Assembly: GCA_016764035.1 (NCBI GenBank)
Contig: JAESSQ010000161.1
Coordinates: 1-8,080, forward strand
Origin: Gammaproteobacteria bacterium
Lineage (GTDB): Bacteria > Pseudomonadota > Gammaproteobacteria > SZUA-229
DNA: 8,080 bases
Direction: 5' to 3'
The translations under genes and the position numbers were made by a program. The notes under the pieces were generated by a model that was not told the origin of the DNA, made no database searches, and saw only the letters and a list, made by a program, of their open reading frames with translations. Positions 1 through 5,555 of this stretch are shown here, one piece after another. Positions within the stretch are counted from its first letter, which is position 1, and the number at the start of each line of letters is the position of its first letter.

Positions 1-490
1 ACGCAGGAATAGCAAATTGGTGGTGACTGTTTAAGATGCCGCCGGCAAAGGCCACCAATGCAATGAAAAATATGTAAGGAAAAGTGATGCGCAGAAGTTC
101 AGTAGTAAGTTGCAGTTGTCCGGCGTTGCTGGCGAAGCCGGGCGCGAATAAATAAACCAGAGCAGGTGCGAAAATCATCCCTGCTACCGATAAAATAAGC
201 AGGAAACTACCAAGTGTACCGGCCACATGATCGACTAAATCTTTCAGTGCGGCCTTGTCACGCTTTTCTTTGTATTGGGCAAAGACCGGAACAAAGGCAA
301 GCGAGAAGGCACCTTCTCCAAACAGACGGCGCATGAAATTAGGTATTTTAAAGGCGACAAGAAACGCGTCGGTACCACCCGACGCGCCAAAAAAAGTGGC
401 CAGCGTAATATCGCGGAGAAGCCCCAGAACGCGGGATAATAGTGTCATTCCGCCTACGGTAAAGGTGGAGCGAAGTAGTTGGATGCTCAG
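1..490 (-). CDS. murJ: MurJ (MviN) lipid II flippase, N-terminal part, cut by window edge
   Basis: MurJ is an inner-membrane protein of the MOP superfamily that moves lipid II across the membrane for peptidoglycan synthesis. The minus frame is open from 490 to the window edge, giving 163 codons of a protein usually of about 510 residues. Visible landmarks are SRVLGLLRD (residues 19-27), GGTDAFLVAFKIPNFMRRLFGEGAF from about residue 38, and hydrophobic segments consistent with the first membrane helices. By alignment from memory, R20, R26 and R54 match E. coli R18, R24 and R52, which are important for function. No ATG, GTG or TTG lies between the in-frame stop at 502-500 and Met15 (448-446), which is inside the first helix. 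I therefore place the start at CTG 490-488, six bases after AGGAG. The family call is certain; the start codon is inferred. It is divergent from rpsT. Confidence 0.95.
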   Translation of the reverse strand, partial: MSIQLLRSTFTVGGMTLLSRVLGLLRDITLATFFGASGGTDAFLVAFKIPNFMRRLFGEGAFSLAFVPVFAQYKEKRDKAALKDLVDHVAGTLGSFLLILSVAGMIFAPALVYLFAPGFASNAGQLQLTTELLRITFPYIFFIALVAFAGGILNSHHQFAIPA

Positions 491-496
491 AACCGT

Positions 497-501
497 CTCC
501 T
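497..501 (-). promoter_or_regulatory. Shine-Dalgarno site deciding the murJ start
   Basis: AGGAG reads on the minus strand from 501 to 497 and ends six bases before CTG 490. This ideal spacing supports the CTG start. The next possible start, ATG at 448, has no comparable site nearby and would remove part of the first membrane helix. Confidence 0.7.
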
Positions 502-530
502 ACAGACTTGTAAACAAAATAGAAGGCGAG

Positions 531-559
531 ATTGTACCTGTTAGTGGCATTTTTCTAAA
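531..559 (-). promoter_or_regulatory. Candidate sigma70 promoter of murJ
   Basis: On the minus strand, TTTAGA (559-554, four of six consensus bases) is followed after exactly 17 bp by TACAAT (536-531, five of six). Transcription would start near 524, leaving a leader of about 34 nt before the proposed CTG start. It is the best match found in the minus-strand upstream region. Confidence 0.5.
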
Positions 560-609
560 GGTTGGCGAGCCTGGCGGGCGACTTTAACCTGTGTTATTTT
601 TACGTGCTT

Positions 610-673
610 ATGTTTAAATTTACCATGATGTCCTTATCAGCGATAATTTTACCGTTAAGGGGAATTTAAACAT
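610..673. repeat. Inverted repeat with 11-bp arms flanking the upstream rpsT promoter
   Basis: ATGTTTAAATT at 610-620 is the exact reverse complement of AATTTAAACAT at 663-673, with 42 bp between the arms. Each arm contains the palindrome TTTAAA. Smaller dyads are nested inside: CCTTA (632-636) with TAAGG (656-660), and TTATC (634-638) with GATAA (642-646). The arms bracket a candidate promoter, so they could be paired operator sites or the foot of an RNA or cruciform structure. The symmetry is seen directly; the function is unknown. Confidence 0.6.
619..647 (+). promoter_or_regulatory. Candidate distal promoter (P1) of rpsT
   Basis: TTTACC (619-624, four of six) is followed after 17 bp by GATAAT (642-647, five of six). 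Transcription would start near 654 and give a leader of about 100 nt. E. coli rpsT also has two tandem promoters, which makes this arrangement plausible. The whole element lies between the arms of the inverted repeat at 610-673. Confidence 0.4.
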
Positions 674-693
674 CGACTTTTGTGTCGATTTTT
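672..693 (+). terminator. Weak hairpin with T-run between the rpsT promoters
   Basis: ATCGAC (672-677) pairs with GTCGAT (684-689) across a six-base loop, and T's run from 689 to 693. The stem is only 6 bp, so it is a weak terminator or attenuator at most. No plus-strand gene lies upstream, so it could act only on the P1 transcript. Its 5' arm overlaps the last bases of the right arm of the 610-673 repeat. Confidence 0.25.
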
Positions 694-694
694 A

Positions 695-731
695 TTGACA
701 AGAGGCCGTAAAAAAGGCATGATTCGCGCTC
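695..731 (+). promoter_or_regulatory. Proximal rpsT promoter (P2) with GC-rich discriminator
   Basis: A perfect TTGACA -35 box (695-700) is followed after 17 bp by CATGAT (718-723, four of six) and then TCGCGCTC (724-731). Transcription should start near 730, about 26 nt before the coding region. A GC-rich stretch between the -10 box and the start point is typical of ribosomal promoters inhibited by ppGpp and DksA. The same TCGCGC follows the -10 box of rplU in this window. Confidence 0.7.
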
Positions 732-755
732 TTTTTTATACGACGGTTTATAACA

Positions 756-1019
756 GTGGCAAATACAGCTTCAGCAAAAAAACGCGCTAGACAGGCAGAA
801 ATTCATCGTTCACGTAATGTTGGTGTACGTTCTATGATGCGCACCTGCATTAAAAGAGTTTATTACGCGATAGAAGCGGGTGATAAAGCGGCCGCAGAGG
901 CAGCATACAAAATTGCCGCTCCGGTTATCGATCGTGTTGCTGGCAAGGGTCTAATCCATGCTAACAAGGCAGCGCGTCATAAAAGTAGAATGAACAATAA
1001 TATTCGCTCAATGGCATAA
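756..1019 (+). CDS. rpsT: 30S ribosomal protein S20
   Basis: S20 is a primary binding protein of 16S rRNA in the small ribosomal subunit. The product has 87 residues, the same length as in E. coli, and begins MANTASAKKRARQAE. Typical S20 features are the basic N-terminus, RSMMRT (residues 25-30), AIEAGDKAAAEAAY (38-51) and the C-terminal KGLIHANKAARHKS (64-77). The start is GTG at 756. The bases just upstream (GACGGTTTATAACA) contain no convincing Shine-Dalgarno site. In E. coli this gene starts with UUG, and S20 represses its own translation through inefficient initiation, so a weak start here may serve the same control. It is preceded by two candidate promoters, followed by a strong terminator, and is monocistronic, convergent with proB. 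Confidence 0.98.
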   Translation: MANTASAKKRARQAEIHRSRNVGVRSMMRTCIKRVYYAIEAGDKAAAEAAYKIAAPVIDRVAGKGLIHANKAARHKSRMNNNIRSMA

Positions 1020-1057
1020 GTTTTTGTCCGCTGTTTTGGCGGATAGGTGAATATTGG

Positions 1058-1100
1058 AGCCGGGTTGATTGCTTAGTTAGAGCATCATCCCGGTTTTTTT
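1058..1100 (+). terminator. Intrinsic terminator of rpsT
   Basis: CCGGG (1060-1064) pairs with CCCGG (1089-1093). The stem continues inward through TGAT/ATCA and GCT/AGC with one mismatch and one bulge, closing a loop near AGTTA. Seven T's follow at 1094-1100. A smaller hairpin, TCCGC (1027-1031) with GCGGA (1039-1043), lies between it and the rpsT stop. There is no T-run on the minus side, so it is not an obvious terminator for the convergent proB. Confidence 0.9.
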
Positions 1101-1191
1101 ATGGCCGCGATATTTCTATCAGCTGTTTTTGATATGCCGTGCCAGATGGTTTTTGAAATGAACTGGGTAAATATTGGCTTGGTAAAATAGC

Positions 1192-2313
1192 CTACAATAA
1201 TATCAGGTTGTCTCGATGAATTAATTCTGCCTCATCGACATAGCCGAGGATGTTTTCGAAGTTTTCACTGGCTTCGCCTTTAATCTTTAGGCTTTCCTTG
1301 GCGTCGTAATTAACCAGACCGCGCGCAATTTCTATGCCTGCTGGGTTTACGCAACTGACGACTTCGCCGCGTTGGAAATCCCCTTCAATTTTACTCACGC
1401 CGACAGCCAGCAGGCTGACGCCTGTTTGTTGGACAGCTTTACTGGCACCGGCATCAAGGTGTAATTTTCCGGATATTTTTAGCTGGTTTGCCAGCCATTG
1501 GTTGCGCGCAGTCATAGGTTCAGTGTCGGCAATCAGTAAGGTGCCTATGGTTTCACCCTGAGCTATTTTTAGCAGAATATTCTCGATGGCACCAGAAGCG
1601 ATGAGGGTAGAGGCGCCAGAGCGTGCCGCGTATTGTGCCGCGATAATCTTGGTTCGCATACCGCCTCGTCCTAACGCGCCACTGTCCCCTGCCATTGTCA
1701 GTAAGGTTTGATCGCTTGCGTCAGCTTCAGCAATTAATGTTGCATCATCGTTGTGGCGAGGGTCTTTGTCAAACAGGCCTTGTTGATCGGTGAGAATGAT
1801 GAGGGTGTCAGCTTCTACTAAATTACTAACCAGTGCGGCCAGCGTATCATTATCGCCAAAGCGAATTTCGTCCGTCGCTACTGTGTCGTTTTCGTTGATG
1901 ATAGGGATGGCGCCAAGCTCTAGTAACGTTTTAAGTGTGCTGCGGGCATTAAGATAGCGTTGGCGATTGCTTAAATCTTCATGTGTCAGCAGTACCTGTG
2001 CGGTATGTATATCGTGCTTTTTGAAGCAGCTCTCGAAGTGCTGAATTAGGCCCATTTGACCTAAGGCGGCGGCAGCCTGTAACTCGTGCAGGGTGTGAGG
2101 ACGTTGTGTCCAGCCGATACGCGCCATGCCTTCTGCTACGGCACCAGACGATACCAGTAATATTTCTTTGCCGGCATCGCGCAGCGTTGCAATTTGCTCA
2201 GCCCACGACTTAATGGCTTCGTGGTTGAGGCCACGGCCATCATTGGTAATCAGCGAGCTGCCAATTTTTATCACCCAGCGAGTAGAGTCGGCAACGGTGT
2301 TACGTGTCGTCAT
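1192..2313 (-). CDS. proB: Glutamate 5-kinase
   Basis: ProB phosphorylates L-glutamate with ATP to glutamyl 5-phosphate, the first and usually proline-inhibited step of proline synthesis in the cytoplasm. The 373-residue product has the amino-acid kinase fold at about residues 11-250. It shows WVIKIGSS (13-20, with K16 as the phosphate-binding lysine), VSSGAVAEG (54-62), INENDTVA (139-146), GDND (153-156), LTDQQGLFDKDPR (174-186) and GRGGMRTK (215-222). A C-terminal PUA domain follows at about 281-355, with GKLHLDAGASKAV near its start. The length is close to the 367 residues of E. coli. The start ATG overlaps the obg stop by 4 bp and has only a poor ribosome-binding site, so translation is probably coupled to obg. 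I see no clear intrinsic terminator after the gene. The partner genes proA and proC are not in the window. Confidence 0.97.
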   Translation of the reverse strand: MTTRNTVADSTRWVIKIGSSLITNDGRGLNHEAIKSWAEQIATLRDAGKEILLVSSGAVAEGMARIGWTQRPHTLHELQAAAALGQMGLIQHFESCFKKHDIHTAQVLLTHEDLSNRQRYLNARSTLKTLLELGAIPIINENDTVATDEIRFGDNDTLAALVSNLVEADTLIILTDQQGLFDKDPRHNDDATLIAEADASDQTLLTMAGDSGALGRGGMRTKIIAAQYAARSGASTLIASGAIENILLKIAQGETIGTLLIADTEPMTARNQWLANQLKISGKLHLDAGASKAVQQTGVSLLAVGVSKIEGDFQRGEVVSCVNPAGIEIARGLVNYDAKESLKIKGEASENFENILGYVDEAELIHRDNLILL

Positions 2314-3404
2314 TCGTCTTGTTCTGTTGTATGTTTGAACTCTTGTTCAAGCAGTGTGTGTTGGTCTTGATTGCGCTCGTTATCTCGCTCAAATTCTCGG
2401 TCCATCTCAAGCTGTTGCATAATATCAAAAGCCAGTTGTTCAGTGCCGTTTTTGCTGATAGCAGAGATAGTATGCACGGGGCCTTGCCAATCTAGACGCT
2501 GCAAAATCTCATCGCGTTTGGCGGCTAACTCCTCCTCATCAAGCAGGTCAGATTTATTCAATACCAACCAGCGTGGCTTACCAGCCAGTTCGGGGCTGTA
2601 CTGAGCCAATTCATTTACGATGGTTAGCGCTTCCTCAACAGGGTCGCTGCCATCGAATGGTGCCATATCGATGATATGTAGAAGTAACTGTGTTCTTGTC
2701 AGATGTTTTAAAAACTGTATGCCTAAGCCTGCACCTTCTGACGCACCTTCGATGATACCGGGAATGTCTGCGATGACAAAACTCTGGTTCATGCCGACAC
2801 GTACCACGCCCAAATTTGGGTATAGCGTGGTAAACGGGTAATTGGCTACTTTTGGTTTGGCGGATGAAACGGAACGGATAAATGTGGATTTGCCGGCATT
2901 AGGTAAGCCGAGCAGGCCAACATCGGCCAGTACTTTTAATTCAAGGCGTAAGTTTCTACGCTCGCCCGGTGTACCAGGTGAGCATTTTCTTGGCGCCTGA
3001 TTGACGGAGCTTTTGTAGCGAGTATTGCCAAGACCGTGAAAACCACCCTGAGCTACTTTTATGCTTTGTTTGTTTTCGGTGATATCGCCGATGAGTTCAT
3101 CTATATCGTCATCATAAATTAAGGTGCCGATAGGCACTGGTATGCATAGGTCGTCACCGCCTCTGCCGGTCATTTGTGCGCCGCCACCACGCTTGCCCGA
3201 TTCTGCTGTATAGGTTCGCACATGACGAAAATCGGCCAAGGTATTAATGTCATTGTCGCCAACCAGGTAAACGCTGCCGCCATTGCCGCCATCACCGCCA
3301 TCAGGTCCGCCAAATTGAATAAATTTTTCACGGCGAAAGCTGACCACGCCGGTTCCGCCATCGCCGGCTATGGCATAGATAGTTGCTTCGTCGACAAAAC
3401 GCAT
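2310..3404 (-). CDS. obgE: Obg-family GTPase (ObgE/CgtA)
   Basis: Obg is a P-loop GTPase that binds the 50S subunit and acts in ribosome assembly; the family is also linked to ppGpp and chromosome segregation. The 364-residue product has the glycine-rich Obg domain at about 1-158 (MRFVDEATI start, then FGGPDGGDGGNGGS at 31-44). The G domain follows with G1 GLPNAGKS (166-173), G2 FTT (191-193), G3 DIPG (213-216), G4 NKSD (283-286) and G5 SAIS (314-317). The last 30 or so residues form a highly charged, Glu-rich and Gln-rich tail, the usual variable region; the E. coli protein is about 390 residues. The gene follows rpmA directly, with no EamA-type transporter gene between as in E. coli. A terminator at 3466-3489 separates it from rpmA. 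The upstream 60 bp gave no convincing promoter, so expression may come partly from read-through. It overlaps proB by 4 bp. Confidence 0.98.
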   Translation of the reverse strand: MRFVDEATIYAIAGDGGTGVVSFRREKFIQFGGPDGGDGGNGGSVYLVGDNDINTLADFRHVRTYTAESGKRGGGAQMTGRGGDDLCIPVPIGTLIYDDDIDELIGDITENKQSIKVAQGGFHGLGNTRYKSSVNQAPRKCSPGTPGERRNLRLELKVLADVGLLGLPNAGKSTFIRSVSSAKPKVANYPFTTLYPNLGVVRVGMNQSFVIADIPGIIEGASEGAGLGIQFLKHLTRTQLLLHIIDMAPFDGSDPVEEALTIVNELAQYSPELAGKPRWLVLNKSDLLDEEELAAKRDEILQRLDWQGPVHTISAISKNGTEQLAFDIMQQLEMDREFERDNERNQDQHTLLEQEFKHTTEQDE

Positions 3405-3465
3405 GAATATACTCTTTATTTATGTATTGCTAGTTTAACTGAATTGTTTGGTTTTAATAGGCAAT

Positions 3466-3489
3466 AAAAAAGCCCCATGCGGGGCTTTT
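3466..3489 (-). terminator. Intrinsic terminator after rpmA
   Basis: On the minus strand, GAAAAGCCCC pairs with GGGGCTTTT around a four-base loop (+ strand ATGC, 3477-3480), forming a stem of up to 9 bp. Six T's read from 3471 to 3466. It lies 26 bases after the rpmA stop and should end most rplU-rpmA transcripts before obg. The symmetric A and T flanks could give some activity in the other direction. Confidence 0.85.
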
Positions 3490-3514
3490 CGAACCGCGTT
3501 AGTGCTCTTGCAGT

Positions 3515-3790
3515 TTAGCTTGCAGGAGACGCGTTCGCTTCAGAAACGCTAATGGTTTTGCGGTTCAGTGGGCCGCGTGTTTCAAAAACAACATGACCGT
3601 TTGCTTTAGCAAACAAGGTGTGATCGCGGCCCATGCCAACGTTGGTGCCAGCGTGGAATTTTGTACCGCGTTGACGCACCAGTATGTTGCCAGCAAGTAC
3701 TGCCTGGCCACCGAATTTTTTAACGCCGAGTCGTTTCGCCTGTGAATCGCGTCCGTTCTTGGTACTACCGGCTGCTTTTTTATGTGCCAT
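3515..3790 (-). CDS. rpmA: 50S ribosomal protein L27
   Basis: L27 is a large-subunit protein whose N-terminal tail reaches towards the peptidyl transferase centre. The product has 91 residues against 85 in E. coli, and the excess is at the C-terminus (the last residues are EANASPAS). It begins directly with MAHKKAAGSTKNGRDSQAKR, so it lacks the cleaved N-terminal extension found in Firmicutes. Signature segments are VRQRGTKFHAGTNVG (38-52) and GRDHTLFAKA (54-63). AGGA within GAAGAGGAA, about nine bases before ATG 3790, supports this start. It lies 59 bp after rplU, with which it should share a transcript, and is followed by an intrinsic terminator. Confidence 0.98.
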   Translation of the reverse strand: MAHKKAAGSTKNGRDSQAKRLGVKKFGGQAVLAGNILVRQRGTKFHAGTNVGMGRDHTLFAKANGHVVFETRGPLNRKTISVSEANASPAS

Positions 3791-3849
3791 TGTTCAAATT
3801 CCTCTTCGAAACACTTCCAGTGAAGCGTCTATATGTAATGTCGTGTCGT

Positions 3850-4161
3850 TTACGCAGAAATGCCGGTAACTTCGATTTCAGTGAAGTACTGACGATGTCC
3901 CGTCCGCTTCTGATGATGTTTACGGCGTCTGAACTTCATGATTTCGACTTTTTTGGCGCGACCATGTGATTTTATTGTTGCGGTAACTTTGCCGCCAGCA
4001 ACATAGGGTGTACCGATGTTTATATTATCACCGTCAGCAATCATAAGTACTTTATCGAGATCGATTGTAGTACCTTCTTCAGCTTCCAGTTTTTCAATGC
4101 GACATACGTCGCCTTTGGCTAGTTTGTATTGCTTGCCACCAGTACTGATTACAGCGTACAT
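3850..4161 (-). CDS. rplU: 50S ribosomal protein L21
   Basis: L21 binds 23S rRNA in the large subunit. The product is 103 residues, the same as in E. coli, starting MYAVISTGGKQYKL. It contains GDNINIGTPYV (44-54), the basic MKFRRRKHHQKRTGHRQ (75-91) and the ending FTEIEVTGISA. The frame is open upstream to an ATG at 4227, but I chose ATG 4161. That start gives the family length, has GGAG seven bases upstream (in TTGGAGAACACCC), and lies downstream of the promoter at 4199-4227. The longer form would begin inside the -35 box. It is the first gene of the rplU-rpmA transcript and divergent from ispB. Confidence 0.98.
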   Translation of the reverse strand: MYAVISTGGKQYKLAKGDVCRIEKLEAEEGTTIDLDKVLMIADGDNINIGTPYVAGGKVTATIKSHGRAKKVEIMKFRRRKHHQKRTGHRQYFTEIEVTGISA

Positions 4162-4190
4162 GGGTGTTCTCCAAATTATCGTGACAGAAA

Positions 4191-4227
4191 GGGCGCGAAT
4201 TATACAGCGAATAAAGTACAGTGACAA
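4191..4227 (-). promoter_or_regulatory. Strong sigma70 promoter of rplU with GC-rich discriminator
   Basis: On the minus strand, TTGTCA (4227-4222, five of six) is followed after exactly 17 bp by a perfect TATAAT (4204-4199) and then TCGCGCCC (4198-4191). Transcription should start near 4192, leaving a leader of about 30 nt, too short for a large regulatory structure. The discriminator nearly matches that of rpsT P2, which suggests joint growth-rate or ppGpp control of these ribosomal genes. Confidence 0.85.
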
Positions 4228-4314
4228 GGCTTAGGTGCAAGTATTTAGTGTCTGCCCAGAACACGCCATTATAACGTATGTGCGCGTTGTTTTGGCGGTT
4301 AGGATGTTAATTGC

Positions 4315-4343
4315 TTGACCTGCGAACGCTGACTACATAGGAT
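4315..4343 (+). promoter_or_regulatory. Candidate sigma70 promoter of ispB
   Basis: TTGACC (4315-4320, five of six) is followed after 17 bp by TAGGAT (4338-4343, four of six). Transcription would start near 4350, about 50 nt before the TTG start. It lies back to back with the rplU promoter, with about 90 bp between the two -35 boxes. Confidence 0.55.
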
Positions 4344-4400
4344 TCGCATTCTTTATCTAATTAGTGACCGATAGCCTGTGATTGGTCGAGTGGAATTATT

Positions 4401-5444
4401 TTGACTGACGCCGATATATTAAAAAAGCGACCAGAAGGGCGAGGCAAGCCAGCCTTGCAAGAATCTGAGCAGCTGCCTGATTTTGAGCATGTGCTCGCAC
4501 GTTGCCAGCAGGATATGCAGGCAGTTGATGCGGTCATTCATCAACGCTTAAGCTCTGATGTGGTGCTCATTAATCAGCTTAGTCATTATATAGTCAATTC
4601 TGGTGGTAAGCGTTTACGCCCTTTATTGGCCGTGCTCTCGGCAAAAATGTTTGGTTATCAGGGTGAAATGCATTATCTGATGGCGGCTATCGTTGAGCTT
4701 ATCCATACCGCAACGCTGTTGCATGATGATGTGGTTGATGAATCTGAGTTACGACGCGGTAATGAAACCGCTAATGCCTTATTTGGCAATGCAGCTAGCG
4801 TGTTAGTCGGTGACTTTCTTTATTCGCGTGCATTTGAAATGATGGTGGACGTCGATGATATGCGGGTCATGCAGGTATTGGCCAGTACCACTAATATTAT
4901 TGCAGAAGGTGAAGTTATGCAGCTGATGAATGTGCATGATGCGGACACTAGCGAAGCGAGTTATCTTAACGTCATCCATTGTAAAACTGCCAAGTTGTTT
5001 GAAGCAGCGACGCAGTTAGGCGCGATAATATGCAGCCGTGATGAAAAAGAAGAGCAGGCTATGGCGGCTTATGGTCGTTATCTGGGTACAGCCTTTCAGC
5101 TTATTGATGATGTTATGGATTACAGCTCGAACAGTGAACAAATGGGTAAAAATGTCGGCGATGATCTGGCTGAAGGCAAACCAACCTTGCCGCTGATTTA
5201 CGCCATGCAACAGGGCTCATCCGAGCAGGCTTCGCTGATTAGACGGGCTATCGAAAAAGGTGGTTACGATTATATCAATGAGGTGCAAGCCATCATCAAA
5301 CAAACCGGGGCATTAGCTTACACCGAGCAGATGGCGCAACAACAAGCGGCTCTGGCAATTGATGCGCTTGCTTGTTTACCGGATTCTGACTATAAAGCCA
5401 TGCTTGTAGATATTGCGCGATTGTCCGTACACCGTAGCCACTAA
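4401..5444 (+). CDS. ispB: Polyprenyl diphosphate synthase, IspB type (octaprenyl-like)
   Basis: This trans-prenyltransferase extends farnesyl diphosphate with isopentenyl diphosphate to make the long side chain of ubiquinone. The product has 347 residues and all family motifs: GGKRLRP (68-74), the first aspartate-rich motif LLHDDVVDE (106-114), GDFLYSRAF (137-145), the second aspartate-rich motif QLIDDVMDY (233-241) and GKPTLP (259-264). HTATLLHDD matches E. coli IspB, supporting a long-chain product, but the exact chain length cannot be read from sequence. TTG at 4401 is the only start giving the full frame; it has at best a weak upstream site (GAGTGGA). It adds about 24 residues to the E. 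coli N-terminus. TTG 4455, with GAGG ten bases upstream, or GTG 4491 could be the true start. It is divergent from rplU and followed by gmk after 111 bp. Confidence 0.95.
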   Translation: MTDADILKKRPEGRGKPALQESEQLPDFEHVLARCQQDMQAVDAVIHQRLSSDVVLINQLSHYIVNSGGKRLRPLLAVLSAKMFGYQGEMHYLMAAIVELIHTATLLHDDVVDESELRRGNETANALFGNAASVLVGDFLYSRAFEMMVDVDDMRVMQVLASTTNIIAEGEVMQLMNVHDADTSEASYLNVIHCKTAKLFEAATQLGAIICSRDEKEEQAMAAYGRYLGTAFQLIDDVMDYSSNSEQMGKNVGDDLAEGKPTLPLIYAMQQGSSEQASLIRRAIEKGGYDYINEVQAIIKQTGALAYTEQMAQQQAALAIDALACLPDSDYKAMLVDIARLSVHRSH

Positions 5445-5509
5445 ATAGTTTGTAGCTGCATGTCGCGCGCATAAGATTGCGGACAAACTTCTCCTTTCTA
5501 GAAGATTAT

Positions 5510-5518
5510 TGATATAAT
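5510..5518 (+). promoter_or_regulatory. Extended -10 promoter of gmk
   Basis: TGATATAAT (5510-5518) is a perfect TATAAT with the TGn extension. The best -35 match, TTCTCC at 5489-5494 with an 18-bp spacer, is poor, which is what an extended -10 element can compensate for. Transcription would start near 5525, giving a leader of about 30 nt to the GTG start. This would let gmk-rpoZ be expressed independently of ispB. Confidence 0.65.
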
Positions 5519-5555
5519 AGTCGGCCGATGATTCACCAAGAGAAAGGATTATTCA

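Noticed and set aside
255..587. Plus-strand open frame of 110 codons across the murJ start
   Set aside because: It is antisense to clearly conserved murJ coding sequence and runs into the promoter region. Its residues resemble no family and reflect the opposite strand.
1101..1191. Terminator for proB on the minus strand
   Set aside because: Only 4-bp stems such as GGCT/AGCC were found, without a T-run. The rpsT hairpin also lacks T's on this side.
3170..3467. Open frames on both strands overlapping the obg N-terminus
   Set aside because: The glycine-rich Obg domain gives long alanine-rich and isoleucine-rich shadow frames. The obg frame itself carries the conserved protein.
4162..4227. Longer rplU form starting at ATG 4227
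   Set aside because: It would begin inside the -35 box of the rplU promoter and add 22 residues not found in L21. The 103-residue form has a proper ribosome-binding site.
5421..5486. Inverted repeat TTGTCCG / CGGACAA spanning the ispB stop
   Set aside because: The arms are 7 bp with 52 bp between them, no T-run follows, and one arm lies in coding sequence. This is likely chance.
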